64,000 nucleotides of DNA from Anniella stebbinsi (Eukaryota; Chordata; Lepidosauria; Squamata; Anniellidae): the NCBI GenBank assembly GCA_029215795.1, contig JARDYH010000013.1, forward strand, positions 310,001-374,000, given 5' to 3'. This document shows, one piece after another, positions 1 through 12,064 of the stretch; position 1 is the stretch's first letter, and the number at the start of each line of letters is the position of its first letter. Both the position numbers and the translations under genes were made by a program. The notes beneath the pieces were generated by a model. The model made no database searches and was not told the origin of the DNA. It worked only from the letters and a program-made list of their open reading frames with translations.

Positions 1-69
1 ACTTCCCCTTTCCTCTATACTTCCCCTGCTTCCCCTAGACTTCCCCTAGACTTCCCCTTCTTAGCCTAG

Positions 70-80
70 ACTTCCCCTAG
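70..80 (+). repeat. Module S, 11-bp type example
   Basis: The sequence is ACTTCCCCTAG. It is the shortest module, one CTTCCCCT core plus an AG/A linker. It normally stands alone between an L and a following L or T. I saw no clean run of two S modules in the window. Loss or gain of single S modules explains several 11-bp offsets between otherwise aligned long copies, for example near 4.37 versus 10.52 kb and near 61.6 versus 63.44 kb. Confidence 0.9.
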
Positions 81-98
81 ACTTCCCCTTCCCTCTAT
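81..98 (+). repeat. Module T, 18-bp type example
   Basis: The sequence is ACTTCCCCTTCCCTCTAT. It is the only module that does not end in CTAG; it ends CTCTAT and is followed by an L module or a recognisable L variant such as the CTGCTTCCCC form. Most landmark mutations used here lie in T modules (CTCTCAAC, CTCTGTAAT, CCCGCTATAC, CTCTCTAC, ATACGTCC). A 17-bp form that lost one C (ACTTCCCTTCCCTCTAT) recurs, for example near 1,548 and 2,395. Confidence 0.9.
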
Positions 99-118
99 AC
101 TTCCCCTTCTTCCCCTAG
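99..118 (+). repeat. Module L, 20-bp type example
   Basis: The sequence is ACTTCCCCTTCTTCCCCTAG. It carries two CTTCCCC cores 9 bp apart; the next module's core follows 11 bp later, so C4 tracts average one per 10 bp. It looks like an S module with an internal partial duplication of the core (inference). L can repeat in tandem. On a + strand transcript each L ends as a pyrimidine tract followed by TAG, which resembles a 3' splice-site consensus. Confidence 0.9.
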
Positions 119-639
119 ACTTCCCCTTCCCTCTATACTTCCCCTTCTTCCCCTAAACTTCCCCTTCTTCCCCTAGACTTCCTCTTCTTCCCCTAGACTT
201 CCCCTTCCCTCTATACTTCCCCTTCTTCCCCTAGACTTCCCCTTCTTCCCTTAGACTTCCCCTTCTTCCCCTATACTTCCCCTTCCCTCTATACTTCCCC
301 TTCTTCCCCTAGACTTCCCCTAGACGTCCCCTTCTTCCCCTAGACTTCCCCTAGACTTCCCCTTCCCTCTATACTTCCCCTTCTTTCCCTAGACTTCCCC
401 TTCCCTCTATACTTCCCCTTCTTCCCCTAGACTTCCCCTTCTTCCCCTAGACTTCCTCTTCTTCCCCTAGACTTCCCCTTCCCTCTATACTTCCCCTTCT
501 TCCCCTAGACTTCCCCTTCTTCCCTTAGACTTCCCCTTCTTCCCCTATACTTCCCCTTCCCTCTGTACTTCCCCTTCTTCCCCTAGACTTCCCCTAGACT
601 TCCCCTTCCCTCTATACTTCCCCTTCTTCCCCTAGACTT

Positions 640-1690
640 CCCCTAGACTTCCCCTTCCCTCTATACTGCCCCTTCTTCCCCTAGACTTCCCCTAGACTTC
701 CCCTTTCCTCTGTACTTCCCCTTCTTCCCCTAGACTTCCACTAGACTTCCCCTTCCCTCTATACTTTCCCTTCTTCCCCTAGACTTCCCCTAGACTTCCC
801 CTTCTTCCCCTAGACTTCCCCTAGACTTCCCCTTCCCTCTATACTTCCCCTTCTTCCATTAGACTTCCCCTTCCCTCTATACTTCCCCTTCTTCCTCTAG
901 ATTTCCCCTAGACTTCCCCTTCTTCTCCTAGACTTCCCCTAGACTTCCCCTTCCCTCTATACTTCCCCTTCTTCCCCTAGTCTACCCCTTGACTTCCCCT
1001 TCCCTCTATACTTCCCCTTCTTCCCCTAGACTTCCACGTCTCCCCTAGACTTCCCCTTCTTCCCCAAGACTTCCCCTACACTTCCCCTTCGCTCTATACT
1101 TCCCCTTCTTCCCTAGACTTCCCCTAGATTTCCCATTCTTCCCCTAGACTTCCCCTTCCCTCTATACTTCCCCTTCTTCCCCTAGAGTTCCCCTTCTTCT
1201 CCTAGATTTCCCCTTCTTCCCCTAGACTTCCCCTTTCCTCTATACTTCCCCTTCTTCCCCTAGACTTCCCCTAGACTTCCCCTTCTTCCCCTAGACTTCC
1301 CCTTTTTCCCCTAGACTTCCCCTTCCCTCTATACTTCCTCTTCTTCCCCTAGATTTCCCCTTCTTCCCCTAGACTTCCCCTTCTACCCCTAGACTTCCCC
1401 TGGACTTCCCCTTCCCTCTATACTTCCCCTTCTTCCCCTAGACTTTCTCTTCCCTCTATACTTCCCCTTCTTCCCCTAGACTTCCCCTTCTTCCCCTAGA
1501 CTTCCCCTTCCCTCTATACTTCCCCTTCTTCCCCTAGACTTCCCCTAGACTTCCCTTCCCTCTATACTTCCCCTTCTTCCCCTAGACTTCCCCTAGACTT
1601 CCCCTTCCCTCTCTACTTCCCCTTCTTCCCCTAGACTTCCCCTTCTTCCCCTAGACTTCCCCTTCTTCCCCTAGACTTCCCCTTTCCCTC
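640..1690 (+). repeat. Block shared with the far right end (about 58.33-59.54 kb)
   Basis: Landmarks appear here in the same order as near the right end: CTATACTGCC (G at 668 and 58,358), CTCTAGATTT (G at 900 and 58,726), CTAGTCTACCCC (980 and 58,806), CCACGTC, the CTAGAGTTCC variant and CCTGGAC. The offset changes from 57,690 to 57,826, so the right copy holds 136 extra bp between the first two. The left copy lacks a 78-bp segment that other copies of this block carry before CCTGGAC. Confidence 0.7.
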
Positions 1691-3690
1691 TATACTTCCC
1701 CTTCTTCCATTAGACTTCCCCTTCCCTCTATACTTCCCCTGCTTCCCCTAGACTTCCCCTAGACTTCCCCTTCTTCCCATAGACTTCCCGTAGACTTCCC
1801 CTTCCCTCTATACTTCCCCTTCTTCCCCTAGACTTCCCCTTCCCTCTATACTTCCCCTTCTTCCCCTAGACTTCCCCTTCTTCCCCTAGACTTCCTCTTC
1901 TTCCCCTAGACTTCCGCTTCCCTCTATACTTCCCCTTCTTCCCCTAGACTTCCCCTTCTTCCCTTAGACTTCCCCTTCTTCCCCTATACTTCCCCTTCCC
2001 TCTATACTTCCCCTTCTTCCCCTAGACTTCCCCTAGACTTCCCCTTCCCGCTATACTTTTCCTTCTTCCCCTAGACTTCCCCTTCTTCCCCTAGACTTCC
2101 CCTTCCATCTATACTTCCCCTTCTTCCCCTAGACTTCTCCTAGACTTCCCCTTCTTCCCCTAGACTTCCCCTTCTTCCCCTAGACTTCCCGTAGACTTCC
2201 CCTTCCCTCTATACTTTCCCTTCTTCCCCTAGACTTCCCCAAGACTCCCCCTTCTTCCCCTAGACTTCCCCTAGACTTCCCCTTCCCTCTATACTTCCCC
2301 TTCTTCCATTAGACTTCCCCTTCCCTCTATACTTCCCCTGCTTCCCCTAGACTTCCCCTAGACTTCTCCTTCTTCCCCTTAACTTCCCCTAGACTTCCCT
2401 TCCCTCTATACTTCCCCTTCTTCCCCTAGACTTCCCCTAGACTTCCCCTTCCCTCTCAACATCCCCTTCTTCCCCTAGACTTCCCCTTCTTCCCCTAGAC
2501 TTCCCCTTCTTCCCCTAGACTTCCCCTTCCCTCTATACTTCCCCTTCTTCCATTAGACTTCCCCTTCCCTCTATACTTCCCCTGCTTCCCCTAGACTTCC
2601 CCTAGACTTCCCCTTCTTCCCCTAGACTTCCCCTAGACTTCCCCTTCCCTCTATACTTCCCCTTCTTCCCCTAGACTTCCCCTTCCCTCTATACTTCCCC
2701 TTCTTCCCCTAAACTTCCCCTTCTTCCCCTAGACTTCCTCTTCTTCCCCTAGACTTCCCCTTCCCTCTATACTTCCCCTTCTTCCCCTAGACTTCCCCTT
2801 CTTCCCTTAGACTTCCCCTTCTTCCCCTATACTTCCCCTTCCCTCTATACTTCCCCTTCTTCCCCTAGACTTCCCCTAGACTTCCCCTTCTTCCCCTAGA
2901 CTTCCCCTAGACTTCCCCTTCCCTCTATACTTCCCCTTCTTTCCCTAGACTTCCCCTTCCCTCTATACTTCCCCTTCTTCCCCTATACTTCCCCTTCTTC
3001 CCCTAGACTTCCTCTTCTTCCCCTAGACTTCCCCTTCCCTCTATACTTCCCCTTCTTCCCCTAGACTTCCCCTTCTTCCTTTAGACTTCCCCTTCTTCCC
3101 CTATACTTCCCCTTCCCTCTGTAATAACCCTTCTTCCCCTAGACTTCCCCTAGACTTCCCCTTCCCTCTATACTTCCCCTTCTTCCCCTAGATTTCCCCT
3201 TCTTCCCTTAGACTTCCCCTTCTTCCCCTATACTTCCCCTTCCCTCTGTACTTCCCCTTCTTCCCCTAGACTTCCCCTAGACTTCCCCTTCCCGCTATAC
3301 TTCCCCTTCTTCCCCTAGACTTCTCCTAGACTTCCCCTTCATCCCCTAGATTTCCCCTTCTTCCCCTAGACTTCCCGTAGACTTCCCCTTCCCTCTATAC
3401 TTTCCCTTCTTCCCCTAGACTTCCCCTAGACTTCCCCTTCTTCCCCTAGACTTCCCCTAGACTTCCCCTTCCCTCTATACTTCCCCTTATTCCATTAGAC
3501 TTCCCCTTCCCTCTATACTTCCCCTGCTTCCCCTAGACTTCCCCTAGACTTCCCCTTCTTCCCCTAGACTTCCCCTTCCCTCTATACTTCCCCTTCTTCC
3601 CCTAGACTTCCCCTTCTTCCCCTAGACTTCCCCTTCCTTCTATACTTCCCCTTCTTCCCCTAGACTTCCCCTTCCCTCTATACTTCCCCT
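930..3690 (+). repeat. About 2.8-kb tandem duplication, copy 1
   Basis: It pairs with 3,690-6,440. The offset is 2,721 at the start (CCACG: G at 1,038 and 3,759; CGCTCTATAC: 1,091 and 3,812; CTAGAGTT: 1,187 and 3,908) and 2,799 afterwards (CCTGGAC: 1,401 and 4,200; CTCTCAAC: 2,453 and 5,252; CTTATTCC: 3,489 and 6,288). The 78-bp step is a missing segment in this copy, between about 1,340 and 1,400. Edges are approximate. Confidence 0.8.
2453..3125 (+). repeat. P core 1 (subtype alpha)
   Basis: CTCTCAAC at 2,453 and CTCTGTAAT at 3,117. It is preceded by CCCCTAGAC and followed by TTCCCCTTC, which defines alpha. It ends TAATAACCC, unlike all other copies, and shares with P core 2 a CCCCTATAC in place of CCCCTAGAC (near 2,983). 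Confidence 0.85.
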
Positions 3691-6440
3691 TCTTCCCCTA
3701 GTCTACCCCTTGACTTCCCCTTCCCTCTATACTTCCCCTTCTTCCCCTAGACTTCCACGTCTCCCCTAGACTTCCCCTTCTTCCCCAAGACTTCCCCTAC
3801 ACTTCCCCTTCGCTCTATACTTCCCCTTCTTCCCTAGACTTCCCCTAGATTTCCCCTTCTTCCCCTAGACTTCCCCTTCCCTCTATACTTCCCCTTCTTC
3901 CCCTAGAGTTCCCCTTCTTCTCCTAGATTTCCCCTTCTTCCCCTAGACTTCCCCTTTCCTCTATACTTCCCCTTCTTCCCCTAGACTTCCCCTAGACTTC
4001 CCCTTCTTCCCCTAGACTTCCCCTTTTTCCCCTAGACTTCCCCTTACCTCTATACTTCCTCTTCTTCCCCTAGATTTCCCCTTCTTCCCCTAGACTTCCC
4101 CTTCTTCCCCTAGACTTCCCGTAGACTTCCCCTTCCCTCTATACCTTCCCTTCTTCCCCTTCTTCCCCTATACTTCCCCTTCTACCCCTAGACTTCCCCT
4201 GGACTTCCCCTTCCCTCTATACTTCCCCTTCTTCCCCTAGACTTTCTCTTCCCTCTATACTTCCCCTTCTTCCCCTAGACTTCCCCTTCTTCCCCTAGAC
4301 TTCCCCTTCCCTCTATACTTCCCCTTCTTCCCCTAGACTTCCCCTAGACTTCCCTTCCCTCTATACTTCCCCTTCTTCCCCTAGACTTCCCCTAGACTTC
4401 CCCTTCCCTCTCTACTTCCCCTTCTTCCCCTAGACTTCCCCTTCTTCCCCTAGACTTCCCCTTCTTCCCCTAGACTTCCCCTTTCCCTCTATACTTCCCC
4501 TTCTTCCATTAGACTTCCCCTTCCCTCTATACTTCCCCTGCTTCCCCTAGACTTCCCCTAGACTTCCCCTTCTTCCCATAGACTTCCCGTAGACTTCCCC
4601 TTCCCTCTATACTTCCCCTTCTTCCCCTAGACTTCCCCTTCCCTCTATACTTCCCCTTCTTCCCCTAGACTTCCCCTTCTTCCCCTAGACTTCCTCTTCT
4701 TCCCCTAGACTTCCGCTTCCCTCTATACTTCCCCTTCTTCCCCTAGACTTCCCCTTCTTCCCTTAGACTTCCCCTTCTTCCCCTATACTTCCCCTTCCCT
4801 CTATACTTCCCCTTCTTCCCCTAGACTTCCCCTAGACTTCCCCTTCCCGCTATACTTTTCCTTCTTCCCCTAGACTTCCCCTTCTTCCCCTAGACTTCCC
4901 CTTCCATCTATACTTCCCCTTCTTCCCCTAGACTTCTCCTAGACTTCCCCTTCTTCCCCTAGACTTCCCCTTCTTCCCCTAGACTTCCCGTAGACTTCCC
5001 CTTCCCTCTATACTTTCCCTTCTTCCCCTAGACTTCCCCAAGACTCCCCCTTCTTCCCCTAGACTTCCCCTAGACTTCCCCTTCCCTCTATACTTCCCCT
5101 TCTTCCATTAGACTTCCCCTTCCCTCTATACTTCCCCTGCTTCCCCTAGACTTCCCCTAGACTTCTCCTTCTTCCCCTTAACTTCCCCTAGACTTCCCTT
5201 CCCTCTATACTTCCCCTTCTTCCCCTAGACTTCCCCTAGACTTCCCCTTCCCTCTCAACATCCCCTTCTTCCCCTAGACTTCCCCTTCTTCCCCTAGACT
5301 TCCCCTTCTTCCCCTAGACTTCCCCTTCCCTCTATACTTCCCCTTCTTCCATTAGACTTCCCCTTCCCTCTATACTTCCCCTGCTTCCCCTAGACTTCCC
5401 CTAGACTTCCCCTTCTTCCCCTAGACTTCCCCTAGACTTCCCCTTCCCTCTATACTTCCCCTTCTTCCCCTAGACTTCCCCTTCCCTCTATACTTCCCCT
5501 TCTTCCCCTAAACTTCCCCTTCTTCCCCTAGACTTCCTCTTCTTCCCCTAGACTTCCCCTTCCCTCTATACTTCCCCTTCTTCCCCTAGACTTCCCCTTC
5601 TTCCCTTAGACTTCCCCTTCTTCCCCTATACTTCCCCTTCCCTCTATACTTCCCCTTCTTCCCCTAGACTTCCCCTAGACTTCCCCTTCTTCCCCTAGAC
5701 TTCCCCTAGACTTCCCCTTCCCTCTATACTTCCCCTTCTTTCCCTAGACTTCCCCTTCCCTCTATACTTCCCCTTCTTCCCCTATACTTCCCCTTCTTCC
5801 CCTAGACTTCCTCTTCTTCCCCTAGACTTCCCCTTCCCTCTATACTTCCCCTTCTTCCCCTAGACTTCCCCTTCTTCCTTTAGACTTCCCCTTCTTCCCC
5901 TATATTTCCCCTTCCCTCTGTAATACCCCTTCTTCCCCTAGACTTCCCCTAGACTTCCCCTTCCCTCTATACTTCCCCTTCTTCCCCTAGATTTCCCCTT
6001 CTTCCCTTAGACTTCCCCTTCTTCCCCTATACTTCCCCTTCCCTCTGTACTTCCCCTTCTTCCCCTAGACTTCCCCTAGACTTCCCCTTCCCGCTATACT
6101 TCCCCTTCTTCCCCTAGACTTCTCCTAGACTTCCCCTTCATCCCCTAGACTTCCCCTTCTTCCCCTAGACTTCCCGTAGACTTCCCCTTCCCTCTATAGT
6201 TTCCCTTCTTCCCCTAGACTTCCCCTAGACTTCCCCTTCTTCCCCTAGACTTCCCCTAGACTTCCCCTTCCCTCTATACTTCCCCTTATTCCATTAGACT
6301 TCCCCTTCCCTCTATACTTCCCCTGCTTCCCCTAGACTTCCCCTAGACTTCCCCTTCTTCCCCTAGACTTCCCCTAGACTTCCCCTTCCTTCTATACTTC
6401 CCCTTCTTCCCCTAGACTTCCCCTTCCCTCTATACTTCCC
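3690..6440 (+). repeat. About 2.8-kb tandem duplication, copy 2
   Basis: This copy retains the segment with CTTCCCGTAG and CTATACCTTCCC (about 4,110-4,165) that copy 1 lacks. Its TAATACCCC at 5,921 is intact, where copy 1 has TAATAACCC. A third relative starts near 9.8 kb at offsets of 6,151 then 6,140; the 11-bp change equals one S module missing near 10.52 kb. Confidence 0.8.
5252..5924 (+). repeat. P core 2 (subtype alpha)
   Basis: CTCTCAAC at 5,252 and CTCTGTAAT at 5,916. It shares the inner CCCCTATAC variant with P core 1, which supports the 2,799-bp duplication; it has a private CCTATATTTCCCC near 5,900. Confidence 0.85.
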
Positions 6441-8040
6441 CTTCTTCCCCTAGACTTCCCCTTCTTCCCCTAGACTTCCCCTCCTTCCCCTAGACTTCCC
6501 CTTCTTCCCCTAGACTTCCCCTTCTTCCCCTAGACTTCCCCTTCTTCCCCTAGACTTCCCCTAGACTTCCCCTTGCCTCTATACTTCACCTTCTTCCCCT
6601 AGACTTTCTCTTCCCTCTATACTTCCCCTTCTTCCCCTAGACTTCCCCTTCTTCCCCTAGATTTCCCCTTCTTCCCTTAGACTTCCCCTTCTTCCCCTAT
6701 ACTTCCCCTTCCCTCTATACTTCCCCTTCTTCCCCTAGACTTCCCCTAGACTTCCCCTTCCCGCTATACTTCCCCTTCTTCCCCTAGACTTCTCCTAGAC
6801 TTCCCCTTCTTCCCCTAGACTTCCCCTTCTTCTCCTAGACTTCCCGTAGACTTCCCCTTCCCTCTATACTTTCCCTTCTTCCCCTAGACTTACCCTAGAC
6901 TTCCCCTTCTTCCCCTAGACTTCCCCTAGACTTCCCCTTCCCTCTATACTTCCCCTTATTCCATTAGACTTCCCCTTCCCTCTATACTTCCCCTGCTTCC
7001 CCTAGACTTCCCCTAGACTTCCCCTTCCTTCTATACTTCCCCTTCTTCCCCTGGACTTCCCCTTCCCTCTATACTTCCCCTTCTTCCCCTAGACTTCCCC
7101 TTCTTCCCCTAGACTTCCTCTTCTTCCCCTGGACTTCCCCTTCCCTCTATACTTCCCCTTCTTCCCCTAGACTTCCCCTTCTTCCCCTAGACTTCCCCTT
7201 CTTCCCCTAGACTTCCCCTTGTTCCCCTAGACTTCCCCTAGACTTCCCCTTGCCTCTATACTTCACCTTCTTCCCCTAGACTTTCTCTTCCCTCTATACT
7301 TCCCCTTCCTCCCCTAGACTTCCCCTTCTTCCCCTAGACTTCCCCATCTTCCCCTAGACTTCCCCTTCCCTCTAGACTTCCCCTTCTTCCCCTAGACTTC
7401 CCCTAGACTTCCCCTTCTTCCCCTAGACTTCCCCTTCCCATTCTACTTCCCCTTCTTCCCCTAGACTTCCCCTTCTTCCCCTAGACTTCCCCTTCTTCCC
7501 CTAGACTTCCCCTTCTTCCCCTAGACTTCCCCTTCCCTCTATACTTCCCCTTCTTCCCCTAGACTTCCCCTAGACTTCCCCTTCCCTCTATACTTCCCCT
7601 TCTTCCCCTAGACTTCCCCTAGACTTCCCCTTCCCTCTATACTTCCCCTTCTTCCCCTAGACTTCCCCTAGACTTCCCTTCCCTCTATACTTCCCCTTCT
7701 TCCCCTAGACTTCCCCTAGACTTCCCCTTCCCTCTCTACTTCCCCTTCTTCCCCTAGACATCCCCTTCTTCCCCTAGACTTCCCCTTCTTCCCCTAGACT
7801 TCCCCTAGACTTCCCCTTCCCTCTATACTTCCCCTTCTTCCCCTACACTTCCCCTTCCCTCTATACTTCCCCTTCTTCCCCTAGACTTCCCCTTCCCTCT
7901 ATACTACCCCTGCTTCCCCTAGACTTCCCCTAGACTTCTCCTTCTTCCCCTAGACTTCCCCTAGACTTCCCTTCCCTCTATACTTCCCCTTCTTCCCCTA
8001 GACTTCCCCTAGACTTCCCCTTCCCTCTCTACTTCCCCTT
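6423..8040 (+). repeat. 1,618-bp tandem duplication, copy 1
   Basis: Landmarks repeat at exactly 1,618: CTCC variant 6,482 and 8,100; TTGCC 6,573 and 8,191; TTGCC 7,250 and 8,868; CCCATTCTAC 7,437 and 9,055. The left edge is sharp: bases match from 6,423/8,041 and differ at 6,422/8,040. Both copies share the CTTCCTCCCC variant (near 7,306 and 8,926). Confidence 0.88.
7250..7446 (+). repeat. Q core 1
   Basis: TTGCCTCTATACTTCACC at 7,250 and CCCATTCTAC at 7,437. It shares the inner CTTCCTCCCC variant only with Q core 2. A further TTGCC module lies 677 bp upstream at 6,573. Confidence 0.85.
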
Positions 8041-9658
8041 CTTCCCTCTATACTTCCCCTTCTTCCCCTAGACTTCCCCTTCTTCCCCTAGACTTCCCCT
8101 CCTTCCCCTAGACTTCCCCTTCTTCCCCTAGACTTCCCCTTCTTCCCCTAGACTTCCCCTTCTTCCCCTAGACTTCCCCTAGACTTCCCCTTGCCTCTAT
8201 ACTTCACCTTCTTCCCCTAGACTTTCTCTTCCCTCTATACTTCCCCTTCTTCCCCTAGACTTCCCCTTCTTCCCCTAGATTTCCCCTTCTTCCCTTAGAC
8301 TTCCCCTTCTTCCCCTATACTTCCCCTTCCCTCTATACTTCCCCTTCTTCCCCTAGACTTCCCCTAGACTTCCCCTTCCCGCTATACTTCCCCTTCTTCC
8401 CCTAGACTTCTCCTAGACTTCCCCTTCTTCCCCTAGACTTCCCCTTCTTCTCCTAGACTTCCCGTAGACTTCCCCTTCCCTCTATACTTTCCCTTCTTCC
8501 CCTAGACTTACCCTAGACTTCCCCTTCTTCCCCTAGACTTCCCCTAGACTTCCCCTTCCCTCTATACTTCCCCTTATTCCATTAGACTTCCCCTTCCCTC
8601 TATACTTCCCCTGCTTCCCCTAGACTTCCCCTAGACTTCCCCTTCCTTCTATACTTCCCCTTCTTCCCCTGGACTTCCCCTTCCCTCTATACTTCCCCTT
8701 CTTCCCCTAGACTTCCCCTTCTTCCCCTAGACTTCCTCTTCTTCCCCTGGACTTCCCCTTCCCTCTATACTTCCCCTTCTTCCCCTAGACTTCCCCTTCT
8801 TCCCCTAGACTTCCCCTTCTTCCCCTAGACTTCCCCTTGTTCCCCTAGACTTCCCCTAGACTTCCCCTTGCCTCTATACTTCACCTTCTTCCCCTAGACT
8901 TTCTCTTCCCTCTATACTTCCCCTTCCTCCCCTAGACTTCCCCTTCTTCCCCTAGACTTCCCCATCTTCCCCTAGACTTCCCCTTCCCTCTAGACTTCCC
9001 CTTCTTCCCCTAGACTTCCCCTAGACTTCCCCTTCTTCCCCTAGACTTCCCCTTCCCATTCTACTTCCCCTTCTTCCCCTAGACTTCCCCTTCTTCCCCT
9101 AGACTTCCCCTTCTTCCCCTAGACTTCCCCTTCTTCCCCTAGACTTCCCCTTCCCTCTATACTTCCCCTTCTTCCCCTAGACTTCCCCTAGACTTCCCCT
9201 TCCCTCTATACTTCCCCTTCTTCCCCTAGACTTCCCCTAGACTTCCCCTTCCCTCTATACTTCCCCTTCTTCCCCTAGACTTCCCCTAGACTTCCCTTCC
9301 CTCTATACTTCCCCTTCTTCCCCTAGACTTCCCCTAGACTTCCCCTTCCCTCTCTACTTCCCCTTCTTCCCCTAGACATCCCCTTCTTCCCCTAGACTTC
9401 CCCTTCTTCCCCTAGACTTCCCCTAGACTTCCCCTTCCCTCTATACTTCCCCTTCTTCCCCTACACTTCCCCTTCCCTCTATACTTCCCCTTCTTCCCCT
9501 AGACTTCCCCTTCCCTCTATACTACCCCTGCTTCCCCTAGACTTCCCCTAGACTTCTCCTTCTTCCCCTAGACTTCCCCTAGACTTCCCTTCCCTCTATA
9601 CTTCCCCTTCTTCCCCTAGACTTCCCCTAGACTTCCCCTTCCCTCTCTACTTCCCCTT
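8041..9658 (+). repeat. 1,618-bp tandem duplication, copy 2
   Basis: It begins at the junction 8,040/8,041, where an L module starting CTTCCCCTTCTT switches into a T-type ending CCCTCTATAC, a hybrid not expected from normal grammar. At the end of this copy (9,658/9,659) the L module continues normally into CCCCTAGAC, which suggests the right side is the ancestral context and 8,040 is the recombination joint. Confidence 0.88.
8868..9064 (+). repeat. Q core 2
   Basis: Landmarks at 8,868 and 9,055, with an upstream TTGCC module at 8,191 (677 bp). It is the 1,618-bp partner of Q core 1. Confidence 0.85.
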
Positions 9659-11391
9659 CTTCCCCTAGACTTCCCCTTCTTCCCCTAGACTTCCCCTTCT
9701 TCCCCTAGACTTCCCCTTCCCTCTATACTTCCCCTTCTTCCATTAGACTTCCCCTTCCCTCTATACTTCCCCTGCTTCCCCTAGACTTCCCCTAGACTTC
9801 CCCTTCTTCGCCTAGACTTCCCCTAGACTTCCCCTTCCCTCTATACGTCCCCTTCTTCCCCTAGACTTCCCCTTTCCTCTATACTTCCCCTTCTTCCCCT
9901 AGACTTCTCCTTCTTCCCCTAGACTACCTCTTCTTCCCCTAGACTTCCCCTTCCCTCTATACTTCCCCTTTTCCCCTAGATTTCCCCTTCTTCCCTTAGA
10001 CTTCCCCTTCTTCCCCTAGACTTCCCATTCTTCCCCTAGACTTCCCCTTCTTCCCCTAGACTTCCCCTAGACTTCCCATTGCCTCTATACTTCCCCTTCT
10101 TCCCCTAGACTTTCTCTTCCCTCTATACTTCCCCTTCTTCCCCTAGACTTCCCCTTCTTCCCCTAGACTTCCCCTTTTTCCCCTAGACTTCCCCTTCCCT
10201 CTATACTTCCTCTTCTTCCCCTAGATTTCCCCTTCTTCCCCTAGACTTCCCCTTCTTCCCCTAGACTTCCCGTAGACTTCCCCTTCCCTCTATACCTTCC
10301 CTTCTTCCCCTTCTTCCCCTAGACTTCCCCTTCTACCCCTAGACTTCCCCTGGACTTCCCCTTCCCTCTATACTTCCCCTTTTTCCCCTAGACTTTCTCT
10401 TCCCTCTATACTTCCCCTTCTTCCCCTAGACTTCCCCTTCTTCCCCTAGACTTCCCCTTCCCTCTATACTTCCCCTTCTTCCCCTAGACTTCCCCTAGAC
10501 TTCCCTTCCCTCTATACTTCCCCTTCTTCCCCTAGACTTCCCCTTCCCTCTCTACTTCCCCTTCTTCCCCTAGACTTCCCCTTCTTCCCCTAGACTTCCC
10601 CTTCTTCCCCTAGACTTCCCCTTTCCCTCTATACTTCCCCTTCTTCCATTAGACTTCCCCTTCCCTCTATACTTCCCCTGCTTCCCCTAGACTTCCCCTA
10701 GACTTCCCCTTCTTCCCATAGACTTCCCGTAGACTTCCCCTTCCCTCTATACTTCCCCTTCTTCCCCTAGACTTCCCCTTCCCTCTATACTTCCCCTTCT
10801 TCCCCTAGACTTCCCCTTCTTCCCCTAGACTTCCTCTTCTTCCCCTAGACTTCCGCTTCCCTCTATACTTCCCCTTCTTCCCCTAGACTTCCCCTTCTTC
10901 CCTTAGACTTCCCCTTCTTCCCCTATACATCCCCTTCCCTCTATACTTCCCCTTCTTCCCCTAGACTTCCCCTAGACTTCCCCTTCCCGCTATACTTTTC
11001 CTTCTTCCCCTAGACTTCCCCTTCTTCCCCTAGACTTCCCCTTCCATCTATACTTCCCCTTCTTCCCCTAGACTTCTCCTAGACTTCCCCTTCTTCCCCT
11101 AGATTTCCCCTTCTTCCCCTAGACTTCCCGTAGACTTCCCCTTCCCTCTATACTTTCCCTTCTTCCCCTAGACTTCCCCAAGACTCCCCCTTCTTCCCCT
11201 AGACTTCCCCTAGACTTCCCCTTCCCTCTATACTTCCCCTTCTTCCATTAGACTTCCCCTTCCCTCTATACTTCCCCTGCTTCCCCTAGACTTCCCCTAG
11301 ACTTCTCCTTCTTCCCCTTAACTTCCCCTAGACTTCCCTTCCCTCTATACTTCCCCTTCTTCCCCTAGACTTCCATTAGACTTCCCCTTCC

Positions 11392-12064
11392 CTCTCAACA
11401 TCCCCTTCTTCCCCTAGACTTCTCCTTCTTCCCCTAGACTTCCCCTTCTTCCCCTAGACTTCCCCTTCCCTCTATACTTCCCCTTCTTCCATTAGACTTC
11501 CCCTTCCCTCTATACTTCCCCTGCTTCCCCTAGACTTCCCCTAGACTTCCCCTTCTTCCCCTAGACTTCCCCTAGACTTCCCCTTCCCTCTATACTTCCC
11601 CTTCTTCCCCTAGACTTCCCCTTCCCTCTATACTTCCCCTTTTTCCCCTAAACTTCCCCTTCTTCCCCTAGACTTCCTCTTCTTCCTCTAGACTTCCCCT
11701 TCCCTCTATACTTCCCCTTCTTCCCATAGACTACCCCTTCTTCCCTTAGACTTCCCCTTCTTCCCCTATACTTCCCCTTCCCTCTATACTTCCCCTTCTT
11801 CCCCTAGACTTCCCCTAGACTTCCCCTTTTTCCCCTAGACTTCCCCTAGACTTCCCCTTCCCTCTATACTTCCCCTTCTTTCCCTAGACTTCCCCTTCCT
11901 TCTATACTTCCCCTTCTTCCCCTAGACTTCCCCTTCTTCTCCTAGACTTCCTCTTCTTCCCCTAGACTTCCCCTTCCCTCTATACTTCCCCTTCTTCCCC
12001 TAGACTTCCCCTTCTTCCTTTAGACTTCCCCTTCTTCCCCTATACTTCCCCTTCCCTCTGTAAT
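11392..12064 (+). repeat. P core 3 (subtype beta)
   Basis: CTCTCAAC at 11,392 and CTCTGTAAT at 12,056. Beta is defined by CCATTAGAC just before and TTCTCCTTC just after CTCTCAAC. It carries CCCATAGACTACC at 11,723, found again only in P core 6. Confidence 0.85.

Larger units (their letters stand above)
1..635 (+). repeat. Partial P-type block, left edge (2,556-bp offset match)
   Basis: From about position 80 this stretch matches 2,636-3,191 at a constant offset of 2,556. Matched landmarks are CTAAAC (155 to 2,711), CCCTTAGAC (253 to 2,809), TTCTTTCCCT (381 to 2,937) and CTCTGTA (565 to 3,121). The earlier bases carry CTGCTTCCCC as in P blocks, plus a unique CTTAGCCTAG near 60-67. The T module at 565 reads CTCTGTACTT rather than the CTCTGTAAT of true P cores. 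Confidence 0.75.

Noticed and set aside
91..100. TATA-box promoters at CTCTATAC in every T module
   Set aside because: TATAC is a poor TATA box and recurs in every T module as part of the repeat, with no gene downstream.
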